Source: Cyanobium sp. M30B3 (GTDB taxonomy: Bacteria; Cyanobacteriota; Cyanobacteriia; PCC-6307; Cyanobiaceae). Taken from it: DNA of 64,000 bases. The translations under genes were made by a program, and so were the position numbers. The stretch is from NCBI GenBank assembly GCA_018399015.1, contig CP073761.1, forward strand, positions 2,232,001 through 2,296,000, written 5' to 3'. A model generated the notes under the pieces. That model saw only the letters and a program-made list of their open reading frames with translations. It was not told where the DNA came from and ran no database searches. This document shows positions 46,385 to 56,425 of this stretch, piece after piece; within the stretch, counting starts at the first letter, position 1; each line of letters opens with the position of its first letter.

Positions 46385-48088
46385 ATGGCCCGCCCCCAGG
46401 CCCCGCGCAGCACGTCAGCCGCAGGGTCCGAACCCGCACCTGAGCCGGTCGCCGCAGCCGCCACCCGGGGCGCCCCGGACCCGGGCCCCGAACCCTTCAC
46501 CAGCGCCGGCGACCTCGCCCTGGTGCTGCACGCCCACCTGCCTTATGTGCGCTCCAGCGAGCCCGGCTCCCTGGAGGAGGACTGGTACTTCCAGGCCCTG
46601 CAGGAGTGCTACCTGCCCCTGCTGGCCGTGCTGGAGGCCGCCGCCGCCGACAGCGGCCAGCACGCCCGCCTCACCCTGGGGCTCTCGCCCACCCTGCTGA
46701 GCCTGCTGGCCGACCGCCGCCTCAACGCCCGCTTTCTCCCCTGGCTGGTGCAGCGCCAGCAGCTGCTGGAGCAGGCCCCCGCCGGGCACGCCGAGGCCGC
46801 CGCCCACCTCGGCCAGCAGCTGCAACAGGTGGAGCAGCAGTGGCTGGCCTGTGAGGGCCAGTTGGTGCCCCGCTTCCGCCAGCTGCAGCAACAGGGGGTG
46901 GTGGACCTGATCACCTGCGGCGCCACCCACGGCTACCTGCCCCTGCTGCGCGAGGTACCGGAGGCCGTGCGCGCCCAGCTGCTGAACGCCGTGCGCGAGC
47001 ACGAGCGCCAGCTGGGCGAGCGGCCGCTGGGCATCTGGCTGCCGGAGTGCGCCTACTACGAGGGGCTCGACCAGCAGCTGGTGGAGGTGGGCCTGCGCTA
47101 TTCGGTGCTCGACGGCCACGGCCTGCTCCACGCCCTGCCCCGCCCCCGCTACGGCGTGTTCGCGCCGATCTGCTCCCCTGCCGGCGTGGCCTTCTTCGGC
47201 CGCGACGGCAACGCCACCCTGCCGGTGTGGAGCGCCCGCGAGGGCTACCCCGGCGACGGCGTGTACCGGGAATTCCACCGCGACATGGGCTGGGATCTGC
47301 CGGAGGAGGAGCTGCAACAACTGGGCATCCGCAGCCGCCGGCCCCTGGGCCTGAAGCTGCATCGGGTCACCGCCCAGGGCTGCCCCCTCGATCACAAGCA
47401 GCCCTACCAGCCCGAGGCCGCCGCCGCCCGCACGGCCGAGCATGGTGCCGCCTACCTGCAGGGCCGGGCCCGGGAGCTGCAGCAACTGGCGGCGAGCATG
47501 GAGCAGCGGCCCCTGCTGGTGGCCCCCTTCGACGCCGAGCTGTTCGGCCACTGGTGGTTCGAGGGGCCCCGGTTCCTGGCCAGCCTGTTCCAGCAGGCCC
47601 GCAGCGCCGGCGTGCGCCTGGTGACCCTGCGCGAGGTGCTGCAGCAACGCCACACCCTGCAGGTGTGCTGCCCCTCACCCAGCAGCTGGGGCCAGGGCGG
47701 CTACCACGACTACTGGCTCAACGACAGCAACGCCTGGGTGATCCCCGAGTGGCAGCGGGCGGCGCGGGCGATGGTGCGGCGGGTGAACCGGGGCGTGGCC
47801 AGCCCCGAGCAGCGCGACCTGCTCACCCAGGCCGGCCGCGAGCTGCTGCTGGCCCAGAGCTCCGACTGGAGCTTCATCCTGCGCGCCGGCACCACCACCG
47901 AGCTGGCCCGCGAGCGCATCCAGCGCCACCTCGATCGCTTCTGGCGCCTGATCGACGCCATCGAGACCAACACCAGCCCACCGCCCGAGTGGCTGCGGGC
48001 CCTGCAGCACGAGGACGGCCTCTTCCCCCGCCTCAATGCCGCCGACTGGGTGAGTGCGCCCAGCCCGCTCACTACCCCGCCGGCCTGA
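46385..48088 (+). CDS. GH57 alpha-glucan branching-type enzyme (DUF1957)
   Basis: 567 residues. The start DLALVLHAHLPYVRSSEPGS holds the GH57 first motif. E221 in IWLPECAYYEGL is the probable nucleophile and D383 in PFDAELFGHWWFEG the acid/base. C-terminal DUF1957-like helices (SSWGQGGYHDYWLNDSNAWV; SDWSFILRAGTT) are as in cyanobacterial GH57 branching enzymes, which act on glycogen-type alpha-glucans in the cytosol. The N-terminal ~40 residues are Ala/Pro-rich and may be dispensable. Its end overlaps the convergent crtL gene by 17 bases. Confidence 0.93.
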   Translation: MARPQAPRSTSAAGSEPAPEPVAAAATRGAPDPGPEPFTSAGDLALVLHAHLPYVRSSEPGSLEEDWYFQALQECYLPLLAVLEAAAADSGQHARLTLGLSPTLLSLLADRRLNARFLPWLVQRQQLLEQAPAGHAEAAAHLGQQLQQVEQQWLACEGQLVPRFRQLQQQGVVDLITCGATHGYLPLLREVPEAVRAQLLNAVREHERQLGERPLGIWLPECAYYEGLDQQLVEVGLRYSVLDGHGLLHALPRPRYGVFAPICSPAGVAFFGRDGNATLPVWSAREGYPGDGVYREFHRDMGWDLPEEELQQLGIRSRRPLGLKLHRVTAQGCPLDHKQPYQPEAAAARTAEHGAAYLQGRARELQQLAASMEQRPLLVAPFDAELFGHWWFEGPRFLASLFQQARSAGVRLVTLREVLQQRHTLQVCCPSPSSWGQGGYHDYWLNDSNAWVIPEWQRAARAMVRRVNRGVASPEQRDLLTQAGRELLLAQSSDWSFILRAGTTTELARERIQRHLDRFWRLIDAIETNTSPPPEWLRALQHEDGLFPRLNAADWVSAPSPLTTPPA

Positions 48089-49382
48089 GCAACCGCAGCC
48101 CCAGCGCGGCCTCCCGGCCCCGCATGCCCATCAGCCCGGCCTTCACGCTCCACGGTGCCGTGGCGAACAGGCGCAGCATCGCCGCCAGCAGCTCGGGCAC
48201 GCTGGCGGTGTTGGCCAGAAAGCCAGTCCACTGCTCCTGGGGCAGGGAGAAGAAGGTGGCGAAATGGGCGCGCAGCTGGGGCTCGGAGAAGCGCATCAAC
48301 TTCTCCAGTCCGAACTGATACAGGGCGTGCTTGCGGCGCAGCGCCAGCGGCCACAGCGCCTGCCAGCCCGCTCTCGCCAACTGGGCTGAACCCGCCTGGG
48401 GATCGCTGCGCAGCAGCGCTGCCACCGCCGCGGCCACCGCCGGCGCCCGGCGCAGCAGCGAACCCACCATGTAGCCCGACGACGGGTGCACCATCGAGGC
48501 CGCACCGCCGAAGCCCAGCACCGGCTGGTGCAGATCCGGCAGCGGCAGGTTCATCGGAAACAGGCAGAACTCCTCGTGCTCCACCTGCTCCACCCGCACG
48601 CCCCGGTGGGCCAGGCGCCGCTGCAGGCGCTCCTGCAGGGTGGAATAGGGCACCGGCGGCGACAGGGCCAGGGAGGTCTCCTCCACAAAAAAGCGCCCCT
48701 CGCCCAGATCCATCGCATAGAGGAAAGTGGGAGGCTCCAGGCGCTCCTCGGGGCTGAGGTGGTCGCTGCGGTAGTCCATCAGCACGAACTGGCCCGGCTG
48801 CACCGGCGGCGCCGAGAAGCGCCCCACGATCCCGTAGGCCGCCTGGCCGGCCACCGGCCCCTCGTCCGGCCGTTGCACAAACACCGGCTGGTGGCCGGTG
48901 GCATCCACGAGCAGCCTGGTGCGCTGGCTGCTGCCATCGGCACAGCGCAACAGGGTGAGCGTGGTGCCAGAGCCATCGCCCGCGCCGGCCGCCTCCAGCG
49001 CGAAACCGCTGGCCTGGCCCTGCAGGATCGCCACGCCACCGCGTGCGCAGGCCTCCAGCCAGTGGCCCTGCAGCGCAGCGCGGTTGAACAGGCCATAGTC
49101 GCGGCCGTGGGGGGTAGGCCGATTGGCTGGCTCGGCCGGGTCGGCGGAGCCGGCGCCGAAGTAGCTCAGCGTGTGGCTCCAGCGGTGCTCCAGCAGGTGG
49201 CCCAGGCCGAGGGCATCCACCTCATCGCCCCAGATGCCGTAGGTGTTGGGCCAGGGGGCGCGGGGATCGTGGGGGGCCAGCAGGGCCACCCGCAACCCTT
49301 GCTCGCCCAGGGCCGCCGCGATGCACAGGGCGGCCGGGCCGCCGCCCAGCACCAGCCCATCCCAGGGCGCTGCCCCACTCAC
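48072..49382 (-). CDS. crtL: Lycopene beta-cyclase
   Basis: 436 residues from GTG 49382, overlapping the upstream stop (GTGA). GLVLGGGPAALCIAAALGEQ near residue 10 binds FAD/NAD. NTYGIWGDEVDALGLGHLLE, FLYAMDLGEGRFFVEETSLA and LGFGGAASMVHPSSGYMVGS are CrtL-type cyclase motifs. It cyclises lycopene ends to beta-rings in the thylakoid or plasma membrane, complementing crtE in the same window. The third gene of a unit with gyrA and the ALDC-like gene. Confidence 0.95.
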   Translation of the reverse strand: MSGAAPWDGLVLGGGPAALCIAAALGEQGLRVALLAPHDPRAPWPNTYGIWGDEVDALGLGHLLEHRWSHTLSYFGAGSADPAEPANRPTPHGRDYGLFNRAALQGHWLEACARGGVAILQGQASGFALEAAGAGDGSGTTLTLLRCADGSSQRTRLLVDATGHQPVFVQRPDEGPVAGQAAYGIVGRFSAPPVQPGQFVLMDYRSDHLSPEERLEPPTFLYAMDLGEGRFFVEETSLALSPPVPYSTLQERLQRRLAHRGVRVEQVEHEEFCLFPMNLPLPDLHQPVLGFGGAASMVHPSSGYMVGSLLRRAPAVAAAVAALLRSDPQAGSAQLARAGWQALWPLALRRKHALYQFGLEKLMRFSEPQLRAHFATFFSLPQEQWTGFLANTASVPELLAAMLRLFATAPWSVKAGLMGMRGREAALGLRLLRPAG

Positions 49383-50515
49383 ACCGCCACCTCCAGCAGC
49401 TGGCGGTTGTTGGCCTGCAGCTCGGGCCGCTCCAGGATCTCCAGCTGCGGATCGGCGATCACCTCCAGCCGATGGCGGCCAGGCGCCAGCTCCAGCGGCA
49501 CCGTGAAGGCCTCCGCCTCCCCGGCTGCCAGCCAGGGCAAGCGCAGGTAGCGGTGGCTGCTGTAGCGGTCGTCGATCACCAGCGCCACGCCCACATCGCT
49601 CACATCGAGGGCGCCGCGGTTGAACACCCGGAACTGCACCGTGCCCTCGCTGTAGCGCAGCTGGTCCACCCCCAGATCGCTGGCCAGGCTGTGGATCCGC
49701 TGCAGCGGATAGAGCACCAGCCGCTCCAGCTCAGCCAGCTGGGAACCGGGGTGTTCGTGGTGCAGGTGGCCGCCATAGCGCAGGTCGGTGCTGCAGCCAT
49801 GCAGGTGCAGGTGGGCGCCGGGCTGGGGCACCGTCACCCGCCCCTGCACGGGGTCGGTGTCGTAGAAGCCGCAGCACTCCCATTGCAGCGAGGCGCCCAG
49901 GTAGCGGATCGGATCGGCCGGATCGCCGGGATCGTGGGGAGCCAGCCGGTAGTGCTGCAACAGCTGATAGATGCTCTGAGCCGCCGTGGCCTCGCTGGCG
50001 GCACTGCGGGCGATGGCGGTGTTGCGCCGCTGCTGACCCATGCACAGCTTGGAGGCCACCGTGATCACCAGCCCCTGCCAGCGGGCCAGCAGCCGCAGGC
50101 CATAGATCGGCGCCTCGGCGAGCCGGTCCTCGCGGCGCAACCGGGCGATCGCCTCCCCCACCAGCTCCTGCAGGGGCCGCCCGGCCGGATCGCCCAGGCC
50201 ATCCAGATCGGCGGCGGAGAGGGGGGTGCGCAGGGCGGTGGCATCGCCGCTGAAGCACACGTAGGGAAAGTGGCCGCTGCCATCGCCGGGACGCAGGGCC
50301 CGGATGGCGCCGCTGCTGGCCTCGCACTTCCAGATGGTGGTGGTGTCAGCGCCCTGCTGCTGCAGGAAGGTGAGCTCGCCGTTGTCGAGGCTGGTGGTGG
50401 TACCCAGCCCGAGCACGTCGCCCTGGAGGGGAATGCGCTCCAGGGGCAGGTGCTCACGCACATCCCCCTGGATCAGGTCGCTCACCGTGTTGGCGATCCA
50501 GAGATCAGCCGGCAT
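49379..50515 (-). CDS. Acetolactate decarboxylase-like protein with C-terminal CARDB-like domain
   Basis: 378 residues from ATG 50515, overlapping the gyrA end by 11 bases. [20 protein letters not shown] and [20 protein letters not shown] (E47) align in order with the ALDC N terminus (FGLGTFNGLDGE-type). [19 protein letters not shown] provides H237, H239 and H250, matching the HxH-x10-H zinc set of ALDC. The C-terminal ~110 residues ([38 protein letters not shown]) look like a CARDB beta-sandwich. Decarboxylation of a 2-hydroxy-3-keto acid is possible; the activity is untested. Confidence 0.65.
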   Translation of the reverse strand: MPADLWIANTVSDLIQGDVREHLPLERIPLQGDVLGLGTTTSLDNGELTFLQQQGADTTTIWKCEASSGAIRALRPGDGSGHFPYVCFSGDATALRTPLSAADLDGLGDPAGRPLQELVGEAIARLRREDRLAEAPIYGLRLLARWQGLVITVASKLCMGQQRRNTAIARSAASEATAAQSIYQLLQHYRLAPHDPGDPADPIRYLGASLQWECCGFYDTDPVQGRVTVPQPGAHLHLHGCSTDLRYGGHLHHEHPGSQLAELERLVLYPLQRIHSLASDLGVDQLRYSEGTVQFRVFNRGALDVSDVGVALVIDDRYSSHRYLRLPWLAAGEAEAFTVPLELAPGRHRLEVIADPQLEILERPELQANNRQLLEVAV

Positions 50516-53144
50516 CCGGATCGGCTGACGTCTCGCCTGGGGTCGCCGCAGTGGTCTCGGCGTCCTCCTCCTCGGGGGCCGGGGGCACCAGCACCACCTC
50601 GGCCAGGCGGTCGCGGGCATCGAGCTTCTGCAGGCGCACGCCGGTGGCCGCCCGCGACTGCTGGGGCACGGCATCGGCCTGGGTGCGCACGATCACGCCC
50701 TTCTCGCTCACCAGCAGCAGCTCCTCGCCGGCGCCGAGCACCTTCAGCCCCACCAGCACGTCGTCGGGCTGGCGGAACTTGATCGCCCGCAGGCCCATGC
50801 CGGCCCGCTTCTGCAGCCGGAACTGATCCACCGGCACCCGCTTGCCCAGGCCAGCGGCGGTGGCCACCAGCACCCAGGGGCCCTCGCTGACTGCGGTGTC
50901 GTCGCCGTCGCCCTCGTCGGCCTCGTCGTCGCCGGCGGCAGCGGAGCTGGCCACCCGGTCGGCCAGCTCGGCCGGCAGCACGTCCATGCTCACCAGTCGA
51001 TCGCCTGCGCGCAGGTTCATCGCCCGCACCCCGCGCGCCGTGCGGCCCAGGGGCCGCAGCTCCTCGTCGCTGAGGCGGAAGTGGATGGTCATGCCCTGGC
51101 GGGAGCCGATCAGCACGCTGTCGCCCGGCAGGGCCAGGCGCACCCAGGTGAGGGCGTCGCCCTCCACCAGGTCGATGGCGATCAGGCCATTGGAGCGGAT
51201 GTTGGCGAAGGCCGAGAGGCGCGTGCGCTTGATGAAGCCACCACTGGTGAGCATCACCAGCACGCCGTCGTCGGTGAACTCGCTCACCGCCAGCAGCGAG
51301 GTGATCTGCTCTTCGCGCGGGATCGGCAGCAGCTGCACGATCGGCGTGCCCTTGGCGGCCCGGCTGCCCACCGGCACCCGGTAGGCCGGCACCGTGTACA
51401 CCACGCCGCGGTCGGAGAACAGCAGCAGGTGGTCGTGGTCGTTGCAGCTGATGAACAGCTTCACGGCCTCCTCGCCCTGGCTGCGGGTGCCGGCCTTGCC
51501 GCGGGTGCCGCGGCTGGTGGCCTCGAATTCGCTCACCGGCATGCGCTTGAGGTAGCCGGTTTCGGTGAGCAGCACCACCGAGCGCTCGTTGGCGATCAGG
51601 TCGATGTCGTCGAGCCCGCCCTCCACATCGAGGATCTCGGTGCGGCGGGGGGAGTCGAAGCGGCTGCGGATCGTGGCCAGCTCCTCGCTGATGATCGCCA
51701 GCACCCGCTCCTTGCGGGCCAGGATGTCCTGGTAGTCGGTGATCTTGGCGAGCAGGTCCTCGTGCTCCAGCCGGATCTTGTCGGCCTCCAGGGCCGTGAG
51801 ACGGCGCAGCTGCATCTGCAGGATGGCGTCGGCCTGCAGCTCGCTGAGCCCGAACTGCTCGATCAGGCCGCTGCGGGCGGTGGCCGTGTCGGCGGCCGCG
51901 CGGATCAGGGCAATGATCGCGTCGAGGTTGTCAAGGGCGATCAGCAGGCCCAGCAGGATGTGGTCGCGCTCCTCGGCCTTGCGCAGCAGATAGCGGGTGC
52001 GCCGCTCGATCGTCTCGATGCGGAAGTCGAGGAACACCTGCAGCATGCGCCGCAGGTTGAGCAGCACCGGCTCGCTGCCCACCAGCGCCAGCATGTAGGC
52101 GTTGAAGTTGCTCTGCAGCGGCGTGAGCTTGAACAGGTTGTTGAGCACCACCTGCGGGTAGGCGTCGCGGCGCAGCTCGATCACGATCCGCATGCCGTCG
52201 CGGTCGGATTCGTCGCGGATGTCGGAGATGCCGTCGAGCTTCTTGTCGTTCACCAGCTCGGCGATCCGCTCGATCAGCGCCGCCTTGTTGGTCTGATACG
52301 GCAATTCGGTGATGATCACCGCATCGCGATCGGGGCGCCCCGGCACCTCCAGGGTCTCGATCGCCGCCACGCCGCGCATGGTCACCGAGCCGCGGCCACT
52401 GCTGTAGATCTCGCGGATGCCGCTGCGGCCAAGGATCTGGCCGCCGGTGGGGAAGTCGGGCCCGGGAATCAGGGCCTGCAACTCCCGATCGCTGATCTCG
52501 GGGTCGGCGATCAGGGCCTGCAGGCCGTCGAGCAGCTCGCCCAGGTTGTGGGGTGGAATGTTGGTGGCCATCCCCACGGCGATGCCGGAGGAGCCATTGA
52601 GCAGCAGCTGGGGAATCCGGGCCGGCAGCACCGTGGGTTCCTGCTGGCTGCCGTCGAAGTTGTCGACGAAGTCGACCGTTTCGCTCTCGATGTCCTCCAG
52701 CAGGGCATCGGTGGTGAGGGCCTGCAGCCGCGACTCGGTGTAGCGCATGGCGGCCGGTGGGTCGTTGTCCACCGAGCCGAAGTTGCCGTGGCCGTCGATC
52801 AGCGGCATGCGCAGGGAGAAGTCCTGCGCCATCCGCACCAGGGCGTCGTACACCGCCGTGTCGCCGTGGGGGTGGTACTTGCCGAGCACCTCACCCACCA
52901 CCCGGGCGCACTTGCGGTAGGGCCGATCGCTGGTGAGGCCCAGCTCGTACATCGCGTAGAGGATGCGGCGATGCACCGGCTTGAGGCCGTCGCGGGCATC
53001 GGGCAGGGCCCGGCCCACGATCACGCTCATCGCATACTCCAGGTAGGAGCGCGACATCTCGTTGCGGAGGTCGGTCTGGATGATCCGCAAATCGCCGTCA
53101 GATCCGGAATCGCCGGGATTGACCGGTCCCGTGGGATCCGCCAT
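50505..53144 (-). CDS. gyrA: DNA gyrase subunit A
   Basis: 879 residues. [20 protein letters not shown] and [20 protein letters not shown] lead to the catalytic Tyr135 in [16 protein letters not shown]. The GyrA C-terminal beta-pinwheel contains [10 protein letters not shown] at the GyrA-box position; the usual GyrA-box sequence is degenerate, as is frequent in cyanobacteria. It wraps and cleaves DNA with GyrB to introduce negative supercoils. The C terminus is acidic ([16 protein letters not shown] before the last blades). First gene of the gyrA/ALDC-like/crtL unit; divergent from the DUF39 gene 72 bases away. Confidence 0.98.
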   Translation of the reverse strand: MADPTGPVNPGDSGSDGDLRIIQTDLRNEMSRSYLEYAMSVIVGRALPDARDGLKPVHRRILYAMYELGLTSDRPYRKCARVVGEVLGKYHPHGDTAVYDALVRMAQDFSLRMPLIDGHGNFGSVDNDPPAAMRYTESRLQALTTDALLEDIESETVDFVDNFDGSQQEPTVLPARIPQLLLNGSSGIAVGMATNIPPHNLGELLDGLQALIADPEISDRELQALIPGPDFPTGGQILGRSGIREIYSSGRGSVTMRGVAAIETLEVPGRPDRDAVIITELPYQTNKAALIERIAELVNDKKLDGISDIRDESDRDGMRIVIELRRDAYPQVVLNNLFKLTPLQSNFNAYMLALVGSEPVLLNLRRMLQVFLDFRIETIERRTRYLLRKAEERDHILLGLLIALDNLDAIIALIRAAADTATARSGLIEQFGLSELQADAILQMQLRRLTALEADKIRLEHEDLLAKITDYQDILARKERVLAIISEELATIRSRFDSPRRTEILDVEGGLDDIDLIANERSVVLLTETGYLKRMPVSEFEATSRGTRGKAGTRSQGEEAVKLFISCNDHDHLLLFSDRGVVYTVPAYRVPVGSRAAKGTPIVQLLPIPREEQITSLLAVSEFTDDGVLVMLTSGGFIKRTRLSAFANIRSNGLIAIDLVEGDALTWVRLALPGDSVLIGSRQGMTIHFRLSDEELRPLGRTARGVRAMNLRAGDRLVSMDVLPAELADRVASSAAAGDDEADEGDGDDTAVSEGPWVLVATAAGLGKRVPVDQFRLQKRAGMGLRAIKFRQPDDVLVGLKVLGAGEELLLVSEKGVIVRTQADAVPQQSRAATGVRLQKLDARDRLAEVVLVPPAPEEEDAETTAATPGETSADPDAG

Positions 53145-53216
53145 GCATGACCGCCTTCAACCCGGCCATTGTATCGACAGTGCCCCGGGTGGACCGATTC
53201 CCCCCGTTCCGGGGCC

Positions 53217-54365
53217 ATGAGCGGCCAGCGGCGTGGGGCCCTGCCGCCCCGCAGCAGCCTGGAACTGCGCCAGCGCCAGGAGCGCGGCGAGCTGCGGGTG
53301 CGCACGGCGGAGGCCTACCGCGACCTGGTGCGGCGCCAGGGCCTGGCCGAGGCCTATGCCGCCACCGACGTGGTGGTGGCGGCCGACGCCGGCTTCAGCG
53401 ACCAGGGCAGCCTGCAGCTCAGCCTGGGGCCCAGCGACCCGCCGATCCGCCTGCGCGAGCTGCAGCTGGGCGGGGTGACGGCCCTGGCCAGCGGCGGCCC
53501 CGGCGAACTGGTGCTGCCGATCGGCGGCGGCGGTGCCCAGGTGCTGGAGGCCCTGCTGGACGGCGCGGCCCTGCCCCTGGCCGCCAGCGGCGAGGCCACC
53601 CCCCTGCACCCCCGCCGTGAGCTGCACACCAACCTGGAGCTCAGCCGCATCGGCCTGGCCCGACTGCTGCTGCAGCGGGCGATCGTGGAAAACGGCGTGG
53701 TGGCCTGCAGCAGCGCCACCGGGCTCTGCGCCAGCCCCTGGGGCCCCCTGCTCGGCCCCCACCACACCGCCCTCTACAGCTGCGGCGGCGCCGGCAGCAT
53801 CGGTCTCACCATGCCCGGCCTGGCCCAGCTCGGGCCGGGGTCGCCCGTGCTGGTGGCCGGCGCCACCGGCTGGGTGCTGGGGGCCGGCAGCGGCCACCAG
53901 CCCGGGGTGCGCCGCCAACCCAGCGGCCACGCCACCAGCCCGGGAGCTGTGGCCGCGGTGGCGGTGGACCTGGCCGGACTCGAGCGGCGCTGGCTGCGCG
54001 CCTGCGCCTTTGAGGGCCACAGCAGCGCCCTGCTGGTGGCCATCGCCGCCCCGGTGCAGCTGCTCGATGCCGGCAGCGCCCGCCGGGCCGCCGCCACCCC
54101 CGAGCAGCTGCAGGCCCCCGTGCTCGATCTGGCGATTCCCCGCCGGGTGAAGCCCTCCCTGGGCACGGTGAGCTATGCCGAGCTGGCCAGCGGCCGCCTG
54201 GCCCTGGGGGGCCAGCAGCTGCGCTGCGCTCCAGCCCACAGCCCGCGCCTGGCGGCCGAGATCGGGGCCGAACTGGTGGCGAGGCTCGAGCAGAACCGCT
54301 TCCCCCTGCAGCTGCCGTTGCAGCCCCTTCCCGAGCACAGCAACCTGCTGCCCCTCGACCCCTGA
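53217..54365 (+). CDS. DUF39/HcyBio family protein
   Basis: 382 residues from ATG 53217. RTAEAYRDLVRRQGLAEAYA and TDVVVAADAGFSDQGSL open it, and the glycine-rich VLVAGATGWVLGAGSGHQPG plus VDLAGLERRWLRACAFEGHS match DUF39, a family tied in some archaea and bacteria to homocysteine formation. Its cyanobacterial role is not settled. VSYAELASGRLALGGQQLRC near the C terminus is family-typical. Divergent from gyrA; followed by the CAAD gene after about 57 bases. Confidence 0.85.
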   Translation: MSGQRRGALPPRSSLELRQRQERGELRVRTAEAYRDLVRRQGLAEAYAATDVVVAADAGFSDQGSLQLSLGPSDPPIRLRELQLGGVTALASGGPGELVLPIGGGGAQVLEALLDGAALPLAASGEATPLHPRRELHTNLELSRIGLARLLLQRAIVENGVVACSSATGLCASPWGPLLGPHHTALYSCGGAGSIGLTMPGLAQLGPGSPVLVAGATGWVLGAGSGHQPGVRRQPSGHATSPGAVAAVAVDLAGLERRWLRACAFEGHSSALLVAIAAPVQLLDAGSARRAAATPEQLQAPVLDLAIPRRVKPSLGTVSYAELASGRLALGGQQLRCAPAHSPRLAAEIGAELVARLEQNRFPLQLPLQPLPEHSNLLPLDP

Positions 54366-54422
54366 GCCCAGCCTGGCGGGTCCCCTTAAGCTCAGCCCAC
54401 ACCGCTGCGTGCCAGCCCTGCC

Positions 54423-54980
54423 ATGGCCGACGTCCAGTCCGACGCCTCCTCCAACACCACCGAAACGCCCACTCCGGCAGCCACCCCTGCAGCGGCGGTT
54501 GAGCCGATACAGGACGTGGATGGGGCAGGGGCGCAGACACGGGCAGCCGAGGTGCCTGCCGCAGCCGAGGTGCCTGCAACGCAAGACGTGGCCAGCGCCG
54601 GCCCCGAGCTGGAGAGCACCACGCTCGTGCCCCCCAGCGCCTCCAGCGAGGCGGGGCCCCAGGACGGTGGCGAGTGGGAGATGCTGCTGGGCAAGGTGAC
54701 GGCCTGGCTGGGCGAGGGCAAGCTCCAGGCCCTGTGGGCCCAGGCCCGCAACCCCATCAGCCTGATCCTGGCCGCCGCCGCCCTGCTGGTGGTGCTGCGG
54801 GTGTACTCCGCCCTGCTGGCGGCAATCGACAGCCTGCCCCTGATCCCCGGCCTGCTGGAGCTGGTGGGGGTGATCTGGGCCGTGCGCTTCGGCGTGCCCA
54901 AGCTGGTGCAGCGCAGCCAGCGCCAGGAGCTGATCAACGGCCTGCAGCAGCGCTGGGAGAGCTTCCGGGGCCGCGGCTGA
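54423..54980 (+). CDS. CAAD domain protein (CurT-like)
   Basis: 185 residues. An N-terminal disordered Ala/Pro/Glu-rich stretch (about 90 residues, with a repeated RAAEVPA/AAEVPAT word) precedes the CAAD domain: two membrane helices (PISLILAAAALLVVLRVYSA and IPGLLELVGVIWAVRFGVPK) and a basic amphipathic end (LINGLQQRWESFRGRG). CAAD/CURT1 proteins bend thylakoid membranes. Here the domain stands alone, not fused to an aminoacyl-tRNA synthetase. Confidence 0.9.
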   Translation: MADVQSDASSNTTETPTPAATPAAAVEPIQDVDGAGAQTRAAEVPAAAEVPATQDVASAGPELESTTLVPPSASSEAGPQDGGEWEMLLGKVTAWLGEGKLQALWAQARNPISLILAAAALLVVLRVYSALLAAIDSLPLIPGLLELVGVIWAVRFGVPKLVQRSQRQELINGLQQRWESFRGRG

Positions 54981-54989
54981 GGGCAGCCG

Positions 54990-55030
54990 GGAGCACCGCT
55001 TCGCTGGCGGCCCGGTTGATACGGTGCTCC
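54990..55030. promoter_or_regulatory. Inverted repeat in the guaB3 leader
   Basis: GGAGCACCG at 54990-54998 and its reverse complement CGGTGCTCC at 55022-55030 flank 23 bases between the CAAD stop and the guaB3 start at 55050. It could be the CAAD terminator, without a T run, or a leader element of guaB3. Confidence 0.4.
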
Positions 55031-55049
55031 GAATATCCGTCTGTTTCCG

Positions 55050-56213
55050 GTGGACATCCAGCTCGGCCGCTCCCGTACCGTCCGTCGCGCCTACGGCATC
55101 GACGAAATTGCCCTGGTACCCGGCGGTCGCACGGTGGATCCGGCCATCACCGACAGCAGCTGGACCCTGGGCGGCATCAACCGCGAGATCCCGATCATCG
55201 CCAGCGCCATGGATGGCGTGGTGGATGTGGGCATGTGCGTCGAGCTCACCAGACAGGGCGCCCTGGGGGTGCTCAACCTGGAGGGGGTGCAGTGCCGCTA
55301 CGACGACCCCAATCCCGTCCTCGATCGCATCGCTGCGGTGGGCAAAGAGGAGTTCGTGCCGCTGATGCAGGAGCTCTACAGCCAGCCGGTGCGCGAAGAC
55401 CTGATCCGCAGACGCATCGCTGAGATCAAGGAGAAGGGCGGCATCGCAGCGGTGAGCGCCACCCCCGTGGCGGCCCTGAAGTTCGGCAAGGCCATCGCCG
55501 AGGCCGGCGCCGATCTCTTCTTCGTGCAGGCCACGGTGGTGAGCACCGAGCACATCGGTCCCGAGGGCCAGGAAAGCCTGGATCTCGAGGCCCTCTGCCG
55601 CGACTTCGGCGTGCCGGTGATCATCGGCAACTGCGTCACCTACGACGTGGCCCTCAAGCTGATGCGCGCCGGTGCCGCCGGCGTGATGGTGGGCATCGGT
55701 CCCGGCGCCGCCTGCACCAGCCGGGGCGTGCTGGGCATCGGCATCCCCCAGGCCACCTCGGTGGCCGACTGCGCCGCCGCCCGCGACGACCACTTCAACG
55801 AGAGCGGCCGCTACGTGCCGATCGTGGCCGATGGCGGCATCGTCACCGGCGGCGACATCTGCAAGTGCCTGGCCTGCGGTGCCGACGCCGTGATGATCGG
55901 CTCACCGATCGCCCGCTCGGCCGAGGCCCCCGGCCGCGGCTTCCACTGGGGCATGGCCACCCCCAGCCCGGTGCTGCCCCGCGGCACCCGCATCAAGGTG
56001 GGCACCACCGGCAGCCTGGAGAAGATCCTGCGCGGCCCCGCCTCCCTCGACGACGGCACCCAGAACCTGCTGGGTTGCATCCGCACCTCGATGGGCACCC
56101 TGGGCGCCCGCACCCTCAAGGACATGCAGCAGGTGGAGGTGGTGGTGGCCCCGTCGCTGCTCACCGAGGGCAAGGTTTACCAGAAGGCGCAGCAACTGGG
56201 CATGGGCAAGTGA
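55050..56213 (+). CDS. guaB3: GuaB3-type IMP dehydrogenase-like protein
   Basis: 387 residues from GTG 55050. The TIM-barrel IMPDH core lacks CBS domains: IPIIASAMDGVVDVGMCVEL, VMVGIGPGAACTSRGVLGIG with the catalytic-loop Cys, and VPIVADGGIVTGGDICKCLA. The GuaB3 family is a cyanobacterial IMPDH-like group in purine-nucleotide metabolism; whether this one acts as IMPDH or a related reductase is not shown by sequence. Followed at once by a strong hairpin (56217-56235). Confidence 0.9.
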   Translation: MDIQLGRSRTVRRAYGIDEIALVPGGRTVDPAITDSSWTLGGINREIPIIASAMDGVVDVGMCVELTRQGALGVLNLEGVQCRYDDPNPVLDRIAAVGKEEFVPLMQELYSQPVREDLIRRRIAEIKEKGGIAAVSATPVAALKFGKAIAEAGADLFFVQATVVSTEHIGPEGQESLDLEALCRDFGVPVIIGNCVTYDVALKLMRAGAAGVMVGIGPGAACTSRGVLGIGIPQATSVADCAAARDDHFNESGRYVPIVADGGIVTGGDICKCLACGADAVMIGSPIARSAEAPGRGFHWGMATPSPVLPRGTRIKVGTTGSLEKILRGPASLDDGTQNLLGCIRTSMGTLGARTLKDMQQVEVVVAPSLLTEGKVYQKAQQLGMGK

Positions 56214-56216
56214 GCT

Positions 56217-56235
56217 GCAGGCGCGCCGCGCCTGC
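56217..56235. terminator. Strong hairpin after guaB3
   Basis: GCAGGCGCG and CGCGCCTGC (56217-56225 and 56227-56235) pair around one base, starting three bases after the guaB3 stop. There is no T run, so it may stabilise the 3' end or help termination together with the next hairpin. Confidence 0.55.
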
Positions 56236-56290
56236 CGGACTATCTTGACAGGGTGGGGGCTTTACGGCTCACACACTCCTCACACCTACG

Positions 56291-56316
56291 GCCCGGCGCG
56301 CCCGGGCTTTCAGTCT
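56291..56316 (+). terminator. Possible rho-independent terminator before trxA
   Basis: GCCCGG (56291-56296) pairs with CCGGGC (56302-56307), followed by TTTCAGTCTTTT. It lies 84 bases after the guaB3 stop and before trxA. The U tract is interrupted, so function is uncertain. Confidence 0.45.
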
Positions 56317-56425
56317 TTTCACGCCCCCGTCAGCCAGCAACCTTGCCGCCTGCAACGCTTGCTGTCATGCAAGGGGCGCGGCAGGGAACCGTTGCTAGAT
56401 TCTGCGGACATCGATCACCCCAAGG

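Noticed and set aside
53157-55793. Minus-strand open frame of 878 codons opposite DUF39, CAAD and guaB3
   Set aside because: It spans three well-supported genes on the other strand, with no family motif; a high-GC shadow.
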